Shown: piece by piece, positions 1 to 6,236 of the stretch | Layout: each line of letters starts with the position of its first letter | Position numbering within the stretch: the first letter of the stretch is position 1 | NCBI GenBank assembly: GCA_016781775.1 | Contig: JADDPR010000303.1 | Span: 1-7,479, forward strand | Direction of reading: 5' to 3' | Source of the DNA: Rubrobacter sp. | GTDB lineage: Bacteria; Actinomycetota; Rubrobacteria; Rubrobacterales; Rubrobacteraceae | Length of the DNA: 7,479 bases | Position numbers and translations under genes: made by a program | Notes under the pieces: generated by a model | Seen by the model: only the letters and a program-made list of their open reading frames with translations | What the model was told of the DNA's origin: nothing | The model's database searches: none

Positions 1-576
1 AAGGTTTCGGCTCTTTCCCTGTCTTCCGCAATTACTCATCAGCCGTCTTAGGAAGACCGCCCCCAGCGCGGCCAGCAGCACGAGGGTGATGAGCACCTCG
101 TGGCCGTGCATGAACTCCGGCGTGAGCGGGTTCTCGACGATGTGGGCCGTGGCATCGGCCGCCGAAAGTGTGATCGTGACGAGCCACGCCGTCGCCACGA
201 AGCCGAGCAGGCAGAGCACGAAGATCTTGCCCTTCCAGAACGAGAGCAGCTTCTCCAGCATCGCGATGGAGCCCTGCCCGTGCGGACTGGCCTCCGAGAC
301 ACGCCGATACATCGGCAGCATCCCGAAGATGGTAAGGAGCACGATAAGCAGGGTCGCGATGGGGGAGAGAGCTCCCGTGGCAACGATCGCGATGCCCGGG
401 ATGTAGCCGAGCGTCGAAAAGTAGTCCACCCCGGTCAGACAAACCACCTGCCACCAGCTGTGCTGGTCTTTCCCCTCCTGGACCTGCGGCCCCTCGACCC
501 CCTCGACGCGCTGCGCGAGCAGCCAGCGCCCGAGGCGACTCTTGGCCCGCTTCTGCGAGTTCGGTAGCGAGGCCAC
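1..576 (-). CDS. APC-superfamily permease (amino acid or K+ transporter), C-terminal part outside the window
   Basis: Integral membrane transporter of the amino acid-polyamine-organocation superfamily. 192 codons are visible and the frame stays open to the window edge. The translation carries conserved-looking stretches: HSWWQVVCLTGVDYFSTLGY near residues 39-58, a helix around TGALSPIATLLIVLLTIFG, a loop YRRVSEASPHGQGSIAMLE, a helix LLGFVATAWLVTITLSAADA, and a helix after HGHEV. I recognise this pattern from actinobacterial permeases annotated as amino acid transporters. KimA, the riboswitch-controlled K+ importer of Bacillus, belongs to the same superfamily, so the substrate could be an amino acid or K+. 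The start is GTG at 576, chosen because the sequence upstream does not resemble a protein N terminus. It has no Shine-Dalgarno sequence, which is odd. It lies downstream of a c-di-AMP riboswitch and a short leader ORF. The last roughly 15 visible residues turn hydrophilic where another membrane segment would be expected. Confidence 0.8.
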   Translation of the reverse strand, partial: MASLPNSQKRAKSRLGRWLLAQRVEGVEGPQVQEGKDQHSWWQVVCLTGVDYFSTLGYIPGIAIVATGALSPIATLLIVLLTIFGMLPMYRRVSEASPHGQGSIAMLEKLLSFWKGKIFVLCLLGFVATAWLVTITLSAADATAHIVENPLTPEFMHGHEVLITLVLLAALGAVFLRRLMSNCGRQGKSRNL

Positions 577-595
577 GGCTAGACGGACCGTTGCT

Positions 596-691
596 TTAAG
601 CCGACCAATGGTGCGGGAAGCCCGCTTGGGGAGCTTTCTCGGAACGGCGAACCCACCTCGGGGGGCCCGAAACAGAAACCAACCGGCGCAT
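596..691 (-). CDS. Possible 31-codon leader ORF between riboswitch and permease
   Basis: An ATG at 691 follows the purine-rich run AGAAGAAGGGACGAAGG, a far better ribosome binding site than the one for the permease itself. It opens a frame of 31 codons, beginning MRRLVSVSGPPRW and ending HHWSA, that stops at 596, 20 bases before the permease GTG. It is out of frame with the permease. The peptide resembles no family I know, so its role, if any, would be to bring ribosomes to the weak permease start by translational coupling. Its ATG is part of ATGCGCC, which can pair with the 3' strand of riboswitch helix P1. It could equally be a chance ORF. Confidence 0.35.
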   Translation of the reverse strand: MRRLVSVSGPPRWVRRSEKAPQAGFPHHWSA

Positions 692-708
692 CCTTCGTCC
701 CTTCTTCT

Positions 709-856
709 GGCGCCTGCGAGGTTAGCTGTCGGGTTCGGGCCGGAAGGACGCGCCCTACACCGTCCGGGCCAAGCCCCTTCGGCGATTCACCCCTGGGCCA
801 CGAGGCCCGAATCTATGGTTCCCCCGCCCCCCGGAGCTATCCGGGAGCTCGGCGCA
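709..856 (-). promoter_or_regulatory. c-di-AMP riboswitch (ydaO/yuaA class)
   Basis: On the minus strand this leader carries the ordered conserved blocks of the ydaO class: GCGCCGAGCTCC at the 5' end (from 855), GGGGGAACC (825-817), GGGGTGAATC (793-784), GTAGGGC with CCTTCC in the middle, and GAACCCGACAGCTAAC followed by CTCGCAGGCG (736-711). GCGCC (855-851) pairs with GGCGC (714-710) as helix P1. The class binds two molecules of cyclic di-AMP. It is usually an OFF switch for K+ and osmolyte transporters and, in actinobacteria, for cell-wall hydrolases. It sits just after a promoter and about 130 bases before the permease start. No U-rich terminator is visible downstream, so control may act on translation or through Rho. 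Confidence 0.9.
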
Positions 857-868
857 GCAACTGTTGCT
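856..868 (-). repeat. 13-bp palindrome at the predicted transcription start of the riboswitch leader
   Basis: AGCAAC-A-GTTGCT on the minus strand is a perfect 6-bp inverted repeat around one base. It falls at the transcription start predicted from the promoter and immediately 5' of riboswitch helix P1. In RNA only a 4-bp stem with a 5-base loop could form. In DNA it could be a protein-binding operator. Chance is possible. Confidence 0.35.
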
Positions 869-876
869 AGATCGGG

Positions 877-905
877 GGTATACACCCGCACGGGTTGCCT
901 GTCAA
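877..905 (-). promoter_or_regulatory. Sigma-70-type promoter for the riboswitch-permease transcript
   Basis: Minus strand: a perfect -35 box TTGACA (905-900), a 17-base spacer, and a -10 box TATACC (882-877). Transcription should begin near 868-871, placing the riboswitch at the very 5' end of the RNA. This is the best promoter in the window by sequence. It shows that the permease is transcribed on its own and not only by read-through from trkH. Confidence 0.8.
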
Positions 906-997
906 CGTTCGTCCGGCCGGGCATCCGCGACCGTAGAGGTTTCTCCTACGACGACGGCGGACGACGGACATTCAGGAAGCCGGAGGCGACGGGCTTT

Positions 998-1022
998 CCT
1001 TCGGCGGCGCGGGCGCCGAAGG
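998..1022 (-). terminator. Hairpin just after trkH, possible terminator
   Basis: CCTTCGGCG and CGCCGAAGG form a perfect 9-bp stem around a 7-base loop, starting 8 bases past the trkH stop codon. No T-run follows on either strand, so it may act as a weak or factor-assisted terminator or as a 3'-end stabiliser. Its position between trkH and the next promoter favours marking the end of the trkAH transcript. Confidence 0.45.
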
Positions 1023-1030
1023 TCCGCCGT

Positions 1031-2476
1031 TTACCCCCTCCAGAAAGCCGGCGTCAGAAGGACGAGGACCGTAAAAAGCTCCAGGCGGCCGAGTAGCATG
1101 AAGAAGGTCAGTAGCGCCTTCGCCGAGCCGGGCAGGTCCGCATAGAAGGCTGGGTCCCCGGCCGGACCGAGGGCCGTACCCGTGATGTTCAGGCAGGCGA
1201 AGACCGAGCCGAAGGCGGCCCCGACGGGCACCCCGTGCAGGGCGATGAGCAAGGTGCCGACTATCAAGAGGGCCACGTACACGAAGAAGAACCCCAGGAA
1301 AGCTCCCCGCATCCTTTCCGGGATCACGCGGTTGCCTAGCTTCAAGGGGGTGACGGCCTGGGGATGGATGATGCGGAAGATCTCCTGCCGGGCGTGGCGC
1401 GCCAGGAGGACGGCCCGGATCACCTTCAGCCCCCCGCCCGTCGACCCGGCGCAGGGCCCTATCGCCATGAGCAGCATGAGGAAAACCTGGGCAAACGGGC
1501 CCCAGGAGGACCATGCCGCCGTGCTGAAAGCCGTCCCCGTGGCGAGGCTCGCGCTCTGGAAGAGCGCCTCCCGAAAAGCGGTCAGGGGGGAGTTGGCGTA
1601 TTCCGAGGCGTAGAGGATCGCCGTAAGGAGGATCGTGCTCCCGGCCACTATGCCCAGGTAGGCCAAAAACTCGCGGTTGCCGAGGGCGCGCCCCGTCCTT
1701 CCCCGGGCTGCGTGGAAGTAGAGGGCGAAGTTTACACCGGAGAGCAGCATCCCCGCGATCACGGCCAGCTCCACGGCCCAGGAGTCGAAGGCGGCGATCG
1801 AGTCCGAGCGCGTCGAGAACCCGCCGGTGGAGACCGTGGTCAGGGCGTGGTTGAAGGCGTCGAAGGGCCCCATACCGGCCAGGAGGAGCGCGACGAGGCC
1901 CCCGAGCGTGAGGGCACCGTAAATGTACGCCAGGATCTTCGCCGTCTCCCGAATTCGTGGCGTTATCCTCTCGGGCATCGGGTTGGCGACCTCGGCGGAG
2001 TAGAGCTGCGTTGCGCCGAAGCCGACGAGCGGGGCGACGGCCACGAAGAGCACCACGATCCCTATCCCCCCGGCCCACTGCGTCAGGCTTCGCCACAGCA
2101 GCAGCGACGGGGCGACCTCCTCCGGCGTCGTGAGGGTCGAGGAGCCGGTGGTCGTAAACCCGGCCATGGACTCGAAGAAGGCGTCCACCGGGCCCATGAG
2201 CCCGGAGAGGACGAACGGCGCCGCCCCGATCGCCCCGATCCCGAGCCATCCCAGGACGACGATCAGGAAGACGTCGCGCCCGGAGACGTAGCTGTTCGGG
2301 GACCGCGTCCCCAGAAACATGGCCGACGCGAGGGCGAGCGTCACGAGCGCCGGGAGCCCGAACGCGAACACGTTCCCGTCCCCGACGAAGAGTGAGTAAG
2401 CCGCCGGAAGGAACATGGCGGCGCCGCCGGCGGCGCACACCGCCGCGAGTGCGTTCAGTACGACCCTAGGGTGCAA
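1031..2476 (-). CDS. trkH: Trk K+ uptake system, channel subunit TrkH
   Basis: Membrane subunit of the Trk/Ktr/HKT superfamily, conducting K+ into the cell under control of the cytosolic TrkA ring. At 481 residues it has the usual length. All four pore loops are recognisable: AGFTTTG (105-111), STGGFST (216-222), GTAFST (314-319) and NITGTALGPAG (430-440). Also present are the conserved GPCAGSTGGGLKVIR (340-354) and the C-terminal GRLELFTVLVLLTPAFWR. Loops 1, 2 and 4 keep their filter glycine. In loop 3 the expected glycine reads as Ala316 (codon GCT), which could affect selectivity. The start is TTG at 2476, inside the end of trkA (11-base overlap), with GAGAAGG upstream. It gives full family length, whereas the first ATG would remove 20 residues of the first helix. 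The overlap implies translational coupling with trkA. Confidence 0.93.
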   Translation of the reverse strand: MHPRVVLNALAAVCAAGGAAMFLPAAYSLFVGDGNVFAFGLPALVTLALASAMFLGTRSPNSYVSGRDVFLIVVLGWLGIGAIGAAPFVLSGLMGPVDAFFESMAGFTTTGSSTLTTPEEVAPSLLLWRSLTQWAGGIGIVVLFVAVAPLVGFGATQLYSAEVANPMPERITPRIRETAKILAYIYGALTLGGLVALLLAGMGPFDAFNHALTTVSTGGFSTRSDSIAAFDSWAVELAVIAGMLLSGVNFALYFHAARGRTGRALGNREFLAYLGIVAGSTILLTAILYASEYANSPLTAFREALFQSASLATGTAFSTAAWSSWGPFAQVFLMLLMAIGPCAGSTGGGLKVIRAVLLARHARQEIFRIIHPQAVTPLKLGNRVIPERMRGAFLGFFFVYVALLIVGTLLIALHGVPVGAAFGSVFACLNITGTALGPAGDPAFYADLPGSAKALLTFFMLLGRLELFTVLVLLTPAFWRG

Positions 2477-3800
2477 AGATGCGCTCTACCTTCTCCACCG
2501 CGGCCCCGACGGTGAAGACCACGACGTTGTCGCCGGCCCGGAGGGTGTCCTCGCCGGTGGGGATGATAACCTCCTCGCCCCTTAGCACCGCGCCTACGAT
2601 CGCGCCCCTAGGGAAACCCACCTCCGCCAGCGGTCGGCCCGAGACGCGGCCACGCTCTGGAACCCGGAGCTCTATCATCTGGGCCCCGCTCTCCAAAAGG
2701 GTGACGGCCGAGATCTCCCCGCGCCGCACGAAGCGGAGGATGGCCCCGGCGGCCAGCAGCCGCGGGGAGATGGTGATATCCACCCCCAGGGCCTCCGCGA
2801 GGGGCGAGAACTCGCCGCGGCTTATCCCCGCCACGGTGAGCTTGGCTCCAAGTTGGCGGGCGTACATCGCCGCCAGCAAGTTCGCCCGGTCGTCCCCCGT
2901 GACGGCGACGAAGGCGTCCGTCCGATCGACCCGTTCCTGGAGCAGGAAATCCCGCGAGATCCCTTCGTCGTGTAGCACGAGCCCCCTCGTGAGCTGCACA
3001 GCCGCATGCCGGGCCCGGATCTCGTCCCGCTCCACGACCTTGACGTCCACCCCACCCTTCTCCAGCGCGAGGGCGAGCCGCAGGCCTATGCGGCCTCCAC
3101 CCAAGATCGTCACGTCGCGGACCGGCTCAGTATGGGCGGCGATCGCCCGGATGATCCCGAAGATGCGCCGCTTCTCGCCGATAAGGAAGACACGGTCGCG
3201 GGCCTCCAGCACCGTGTCTCCCCGGGGGACGAGCGCCTCCCCGCGCCTCACTATCCCGACGACGAGGCTGCGCTCCGGCAGCCTCACGTCCTGCACCCGG
3301 CACCCCACGGCCGGGGCGTCTTCCTCCAGGATCACCTCCGCCACCGTGATACGGCCCTCGGCGAACGTCTCCGCGTTGACCGCGCCGGGGAGCGAGAGGG
3401 CCCCCATGATCTCCTCCGTCGCCATCTGCTCGGTGTGGATGACGAAGTCGATCCCGAGCACCTCCTGGGTGAACGGTTCGCGCGGATCGTAGTAGTCCTC
3501 GTTGTGGATGCGTGCCACGGTGCGTAAGGCCCCTTGTGCTTTGGCCGCGAGGCACGCGATGATGTTCGCCTCGTCCGAGCCCGTCGCCGCGACGAGCAGG
3601 TCGGAGCTCTCGACCCCAGCTTCGCGCAAGACTATCGGGCTCGCCCCGTTCCCCTGCATCACGAGGGCGTCGAGCCCCTCGGTCGCCCTCTCCGCGAGGT
3701 CCTCGTCCCTCTCCACGACCACGACGTCGTGCCCCTCGGCCGAGAGTACCCGGGCAGCGTTGAACCCGACCTCCCCGGCCCCAACGATCACGATCCGCAC
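2466..3800 (-). CDS. trkA: Trk K+ uptake system, NAD-binding regulatory subunit TrkA
   Basis: Peripheral cytosolic protein that forms the gating ring under TrkH and responds to bound nucleotides (NAD(H), ATP/ADP in the family). The 444 residues hold two tandem RCK units. The first Rossmann fold has GAGEVG at 7-12 and the acidic strand end VVVVERDED near 26-34, with its RCK_C domain around 150-212. The second has GGGRIG at 234-239 and VVERDE at 255-260, with its RCK_C domain around 362-440. Both nucleotide-binding loops look intact. The GTG at 3800 is chosen because it opens directly on the first beta strand (VRIVIVGAGE) after GAGAGGG. The frame is open for 45 more codons to 3935, but that stretch runs through the upstream hairpin and promoter. 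It is the first gene of a two-gene operon with trkH. Confidence 0.94.
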   Translation of the reverse strand: MRIVIVGAGEVGFNAARVLSAEGHDVVVVERDEDLAERATEGLDALVMQGNGASPIVLREAGVESSDLLVAATGSDEANIIACLAAKAQGALRTVARIHNEDYYDPREPFTQEVLGIDFVIHTEQMATEEIMGALSLPGAVNAETFAEGRITVAEVILEEDAPAVGCRVQDVRLPERSLVVGIVRRGEALVPRGDTVLEARDRVFLIGEKRRIFGIIRAIAAHTEPVRDVTILGGGRIGLRLALALEKGGVDVKVVERDEIRARHAAVQLTRGLVLHDEGISRDFLLQERVDRTDAFVAVTGDDRANLLAAMYARQLGAKLTVAGISRGEFSPLAEALGVDITISPRLLAAGAILRFVRRGEISAVTLLESGAQMIELRVPERGRVSGRPLAEVGFPRGAIVGAVLRGEEVIIPTGEDTLRAGDNVVVFTVGAAVEKVERIFAP

Positions 3801-3842
3801 GCCACCGCCCTCTCGATCCTTTACGGTGAGCAGAGTACGATC

Positions 3843-3848
3843 AGTATA
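3843..3848 (-). promoter_or_regulatory. -10 element of a likely trkAH promoter
   Basis: TATACT on the minus strand lies about 43 bases before the trkA GTG, giving a leader of roughly 36 bases. No good -35 box is found 16-18 bases upstream (the sequence there is GC-rich), so expression may need an activator. It is the only AT-rich element between the terminator hairpin at 3885-3930 and trkA. Confidence 0.5.
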
Positions 3849-3884
3849 GCCTCCCCGGGACGCGGGCCCGAGCATGCAGATCGG

Positions 3885-3930
3885 AGAAGGGCGGGGAGGG
3901 ACTCCGTTGAGTCTCCCTCCCCGCCCTTCT
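3885..3930 (-). terminator. Large hairpin ending the sucCD operon
   Basis: AGAAGGGCGGGGAGGG (3885-3900) and CCCTCCCCGCCCTTCT (3915-3930) are perfect 16-base complements. The spacer adds ACTC/GAGT as an inner 4-bp stem with loop CGTT and a two-base bulge. The palindrome reads equally on both strands. No long T-run follows, which is common for high-GC terminators. It lies about 45 bases past the small membrane gene and before the trkA promoter, so it probably insulates the suc operon from trkAH. Confidence 0.75.
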
Positions 3931-3975
3931 GCCAAAGCGGTTTACGGTGCGCCCCCCGAAGGAGGAGCCTCCCGG

Positions 3976-4152
3976 TTATCTCAGGGCATACAGAGTAAGC
4001 CCCAGCACGGCTACGAGGACGAGCAAGAAGAGACCGAGGATAAGGAACACAGTCCGGTTCGACCCCTGCCGCGGGGCAGGACGCCGGCGGTAGCTCTTCT
4101 CGAGGCGCCTGCGCGTGGCCCGATTGCGCGGTGTCCGACGGTTGTAGCCCAT
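3976..4152 (-). CDS. Small basic single-span membrane protein in the suc operon
   Basis: A 58-residue ORF that I cannot assign to a named family. Residues 1-33 are hydrophilic and very basic, with many Arg (MGYNRRTPRNRATRRRLEK at the start). Residues 34-57 form one strong hydrophobic helix (TVFLILGLFLLVLVAVLG and on), ending in LR and the stop TAA. By the positive-inside rule the basic arm should face the cytoplasm, where it could touch RNA, DNA or acidic lipids. The ATG at 4152 is six bases after the sucD stop, with AGGGG four bases before it, so it is very likely co-translated with sucD. A large hairpin follows. The tight spacing, good ribosome binding site and clean charge-then-helix design argue for a real gene. 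Its function is unknown. Confidence 0.75.
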   Translation of the reverse strand: MGYNRRTPRNRATRRRLEKSYRRRPAPRQGSNRTVFLILGLFLLVLVAVLGLTLYALR

Positions 4153-4158
4153 CGTCCC

Positions 4159-5034
4159 CTAGCCCTTTCTGAGTGCCTCCGCGACGAGCTCGGCGACCTC
4201 GGAAGGGTTTGTCGCCGCGCGGATGCCGGCGGCCCTCAGCGCCTCGCTCTTGGCCTGGGCCGTGGTGTCGCCGCCGGAGACGATCGCGCCCGCGTGGCCC
4301 ATGGTCTTCCCCTCGGGGGCGGTGAAGCCCGCGATGTATGCGACGACCGGCGTCTTCATCTCGCTCTGGATAAACTCGGCGGCGAGCTGCTCGGCGTTGC
4401 CGCCGATCTCCCCGATCATCACGGCGCACTCCGTCTCCGGGTCGGCCTCGAACTTCTTCAGAATCTCGATGAAGTCCGTCCCGATGATCGGGTCGCCGCC
4501 GATGCCGACGGCCGTGGACTGGCCGATGCCACGCTGGGTCAACTCGTTGACGATCTGGTACGTCAGCGTCCCGCTGCGGCTCACGACGCCGACGTTGCCC
4601 GGCAGGAAGATATCCTGCGGCATGATCGAGACGTTCGACTTGCCCGGCGAGATGACGCCGGGGCAGTTCGGCCCGATGAGCGTCGCATCAAGCATCCGCA
4701 TGTAGTCGGAGACCTTGAGCATGTCGTGGACGGGCACGCCCTCGGTGATGCAGCAGACTGTCCGCATCCCCGAGTCGAGCGATTCAAAGATCGCGTCGGC
4801 CGAGAACGAGGCCGGCACGAAGATTACGCTGGTGTTCGCCCCGGTCTCGCGGGCGGCCTCCTCGACGGTGTTAAAGACGGGCACCCCCTCAAAGTCCTGC
4901 CCGCCCTTGCCGGGGGTGACGCCTGCGACGACGTTGGTGTCCCCCTGGAGCATCCTCCCGGTGTGGAAGCCGCCCTCTCGACCCGTGATGCCCTGCACCA
5001 CGAGCCGCGTGTCGTTGTCTACGAGTATCGCCAT
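4159..5034 (-). CDS. sucD: Succinyl-CoA synthetase (ADP-forming), alpha subunit
   Basis: The alpha subunit of succinyl-CoA ligase binds CoA and carries the phosphohistidine that relays phosphate between succinyl phosphate and the nucleotide on the beta subunit. The 291 residues match the usual length. Visible motifs are the N-terminal CoA-binding Rossmann fold with QGITGREG (14-21), the conserved GPNCPGVISPG (121-131), VSRSGTLTYQ (151-160), GIGGDPIIG (177-185) and GEIGG (208-212). The active-site segment GKTMGHAGAI holds the catalytic His247. ATG at 5034 follows AAGGGGAAGGGTAAGAG, a strong ribosome binding site, 17 bases after the sucC stop. The gene belongs to the TCA cycle and acts with the adjacent sucC product as an alpha/beta pair in the cytosol. 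Confidence 0.97.
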   Translation of the reverse strand: MAILVDNDTRLVVQGITGREGGFHTGRMLQGDTNVVAGVTPGKGGQDFEGVPVFNTVEEAARETGANTSVIFVPASFSADAIFESLDSGMRTVCCITEGVPVHDMLKVSDYMRMLDATLIGPNCPGVISPGKSNVSIMPQDIFLPGNVGVVSRSGTLTYQIVNELTQRGIGQSTAVGIGGDPIIGTDFIEILKKFEADPETECAVMIGEIGGNAEQLAAEFIQSEMKTPVVAYIAGFTAPEGKTMGHAGAIVSGGDTTAQAKSEALRAAGIRAATNPSEVAELVAEALRKG

Positions 5035-5051
5035 CTCTTACCCTTCCCCTT

Positions 5052-6194
5052 CTAGCCGCGACCCAGCTCGACGGCCCGCCTGGCCGCGTCGAGCATGGTC
5101 TCCTCGGTGTGCACGTTCTGCGGGGTGTTCTCCGCGAGTATCCGGCGCCCCTCCTCGGCGTTCGTGCCGTCGAGGCGCACCACGATCGGCAGCTCGATGT
5201 TCGAACGCTCGATCGCCGTCATCAACCCCCGGGCCACCTCGTCGCCCCTGGTTATGCCGCCGAAGATGTTGAAGAGTACGCTCTTGACCTCCGGGTTCGA
5301 CGTGACGATGTCGAGCGCCGCGGAGATCTTCTCGGCGTCCGCGCCACCCCCGACGTCCAGGAAGTTGGCGGGCGTACCGCCGGCCTGGGCTACAACGTCG
5401 AGCGTGCTCATCACTAGCCCCGCCCCGTTCCCGAGGATACCGACGTCGCCGTCGAGCTTGACGTACTGGAGGCCCGCCTCCTGGGCGCGCTGCTCCTGCG
5501 GGTCGGCCGCCTCGACGTCGTGCAGCTCCGCGATCTCCTTGTGCCGGTACAGGCTGGAGTTGTCCACCGTGACCTTCGCGTCGAGCGCGAGGACACGCCC
5601 GTCCTCCGTGGCGACGAGCGGGTTGATCTCAACGAGGCTGGCATCCGCGCCGGTGAACGCCTCGTACAGGTTGCTCAAGACCTTACCGACGCCCTTCGCC
5701 ACGTCGCCTTCGAGGCCGGCGGAGAACCGGAGCTCGCGCGCCTGGTAGGGCAGGAGCCCCACGAGCGGGTCAACGTGCAGCCGCACGATGGACTCCGGGC
5801 TCTTCTCTGCGACCTCCTCGATGTCCACGCCGCCCTCGGTAGAGAACAGGATCAACGGCTTCCTCGCCGTCCGGTCTACCGTGATCGAGAGGTACATCTC
5901 GGTGGCGATGGCCGCGCCGGCCTCGATCAGCACGCGCCGAACCGTGTGCCCCCTGATGTCCATCCCCAGAATCTGCTCGGCCGCGTCCCGCGCCTCGTCC
6001 GGGCTCTTGACGACCTTGATGCCGCCGGCCTTGCCGCGTCCGCCGGTCAGAACCTGCGCCTTGACGGCCACCGTGCCGCCGAGCTTCTCGGCCGCTTCCC
6101 TGGCCTCGTCGGGCGTAGTGGCTACGACGCCCTCCAGCGTTTCTATACCGTACTGCCGCAGCAGTTCCTTACCTTGATGCTCGTAGAGGTCCAA
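5052..6194 (-). CDS. sucC: Succinyl-CoA synthetase (ADP-forming), beta subunit
   Basis: The beta subunit holds the ATP-grasp nucleotide site and the succinate site, so the complex makes ATP (or GTP) from succinyl-CoA. The 380 residues are close to the 388 of E. coli. The sequence opens with MDLYEHQGKELL, followed by the nucleotide-binding KAQVLTGGRGKAGG (45-58), the Mg2+ ligands Asn191 in EINPL and Asp205 in LDAKVT, the succinate-binding GNGAGLVM (255-262), and the C-terminal NIFGGITRGDE (309-319) and LDGTNAEEG (341-349). No residue looks broken. The start is TTG at 6194, fixed by the family's invariant N terminus. GGGGAG lies seven bases upstream, with TATAAT further up. It is the first gene of a sucC-sucD-small membrane protein operon. 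ATP against GTP preference cannot be decided by eye. Confidence 0.97.
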   Translation of the reverse strand: MDLYEHQGKELLRQYGIETLEGVVATTPDEAREAAEKLGGTVAVKAQVLTGGRGKAGGIKVVKSPDEARDAAEQILGMDIRGHTVRRVLIEAGAAIATEMYLSITVDRTARKPLILFSTEGGVDIEEVAEKSPESIVRLHVDPLVGLLPYQARELRFSAGLEGDVAKGVGKVLSNLYEAFTGADASLVEINPLVATEDGRVLALDAKVTVDNSSLYRHKEIAELHDVEAADPQEQRAQEAGLQYVKLDGDVGILGNGAGLVMSTLDVVAQAGGTPANFLDVGGGADAEKISAALDIVTSNPEVKSVLFNIFGGITRGDEVARGLMTAIERSNIELPIVVRLDGTNAEEGRRILAENTPQNVHTEETMLDAARRAVELGRG

Positions 6195-6230
6195 AATCCA
6201 CTCCCCGCGAATCCCACCATAACATCCGGC

Positions 6231-6236
6231 ATTATA
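6231..6236 (-). promoter_or_regulatory. -10 element of the sucCD promoter
   Basis: A perfect TATAAT on the minus strand lies 36 bases before the sucC TTG, giving an RNA leader of about 30 bases. No TTGACA-like -35 box is present at 16-18 bases. That region instead carries an imperfect hairpin, AGGGGCG-AAAAG-CGCCTCT (6264-6246). The promoter may therefore be activator-dependent or rely on the strong -10 alone. Confidence 0.65.

Noticed and set aside
32..454. Two minus-strand open frames (32-454 and 48-383) at the left edge
   Set aside because: They give Arg/Ser/His-rich nonsense. The third frame, open to the edge, encodes the permease.
613..625. GCGGG-CTT-CCCGC hairpin between riboswitch and permease as an intrinsic terminator
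   Set aside because: Short stem with no T-run after it, so it cannot be supported as the riboswitch expression platform.
1364..2395. Long plus-strand open frames opposite trkH, and likewise 3874-5055 and 5520-6755 opposite the suc genes
   Set aside because: Antisense frames of high-GC genes, composed mainly of charged or low-complexity residues, with no motif or ribosome site of note.
972..2438. A minus-strand 488-codon open frame, longer than trkH
   Set aside because: It is the wrong frame over trkH: its translation is Arg/Pro/Gly-rich without any family motif, while the overlapping frame carries all four TrkH pore loops.
3801..3935. A 45-codon N-terminal extension of trkA
   Set aside because: It would be translated through the upstream hairpin and the TATACT promoter element, and TrkA proteins begin directly at the first beta strand.
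3820..3949. Direct repeat TTTACGGTG at 3820-3828 and 3941-3949
   Set aside because: Nine bases, no third copy, different contexts (trkA leader and suc operon 3' end); probably chance.
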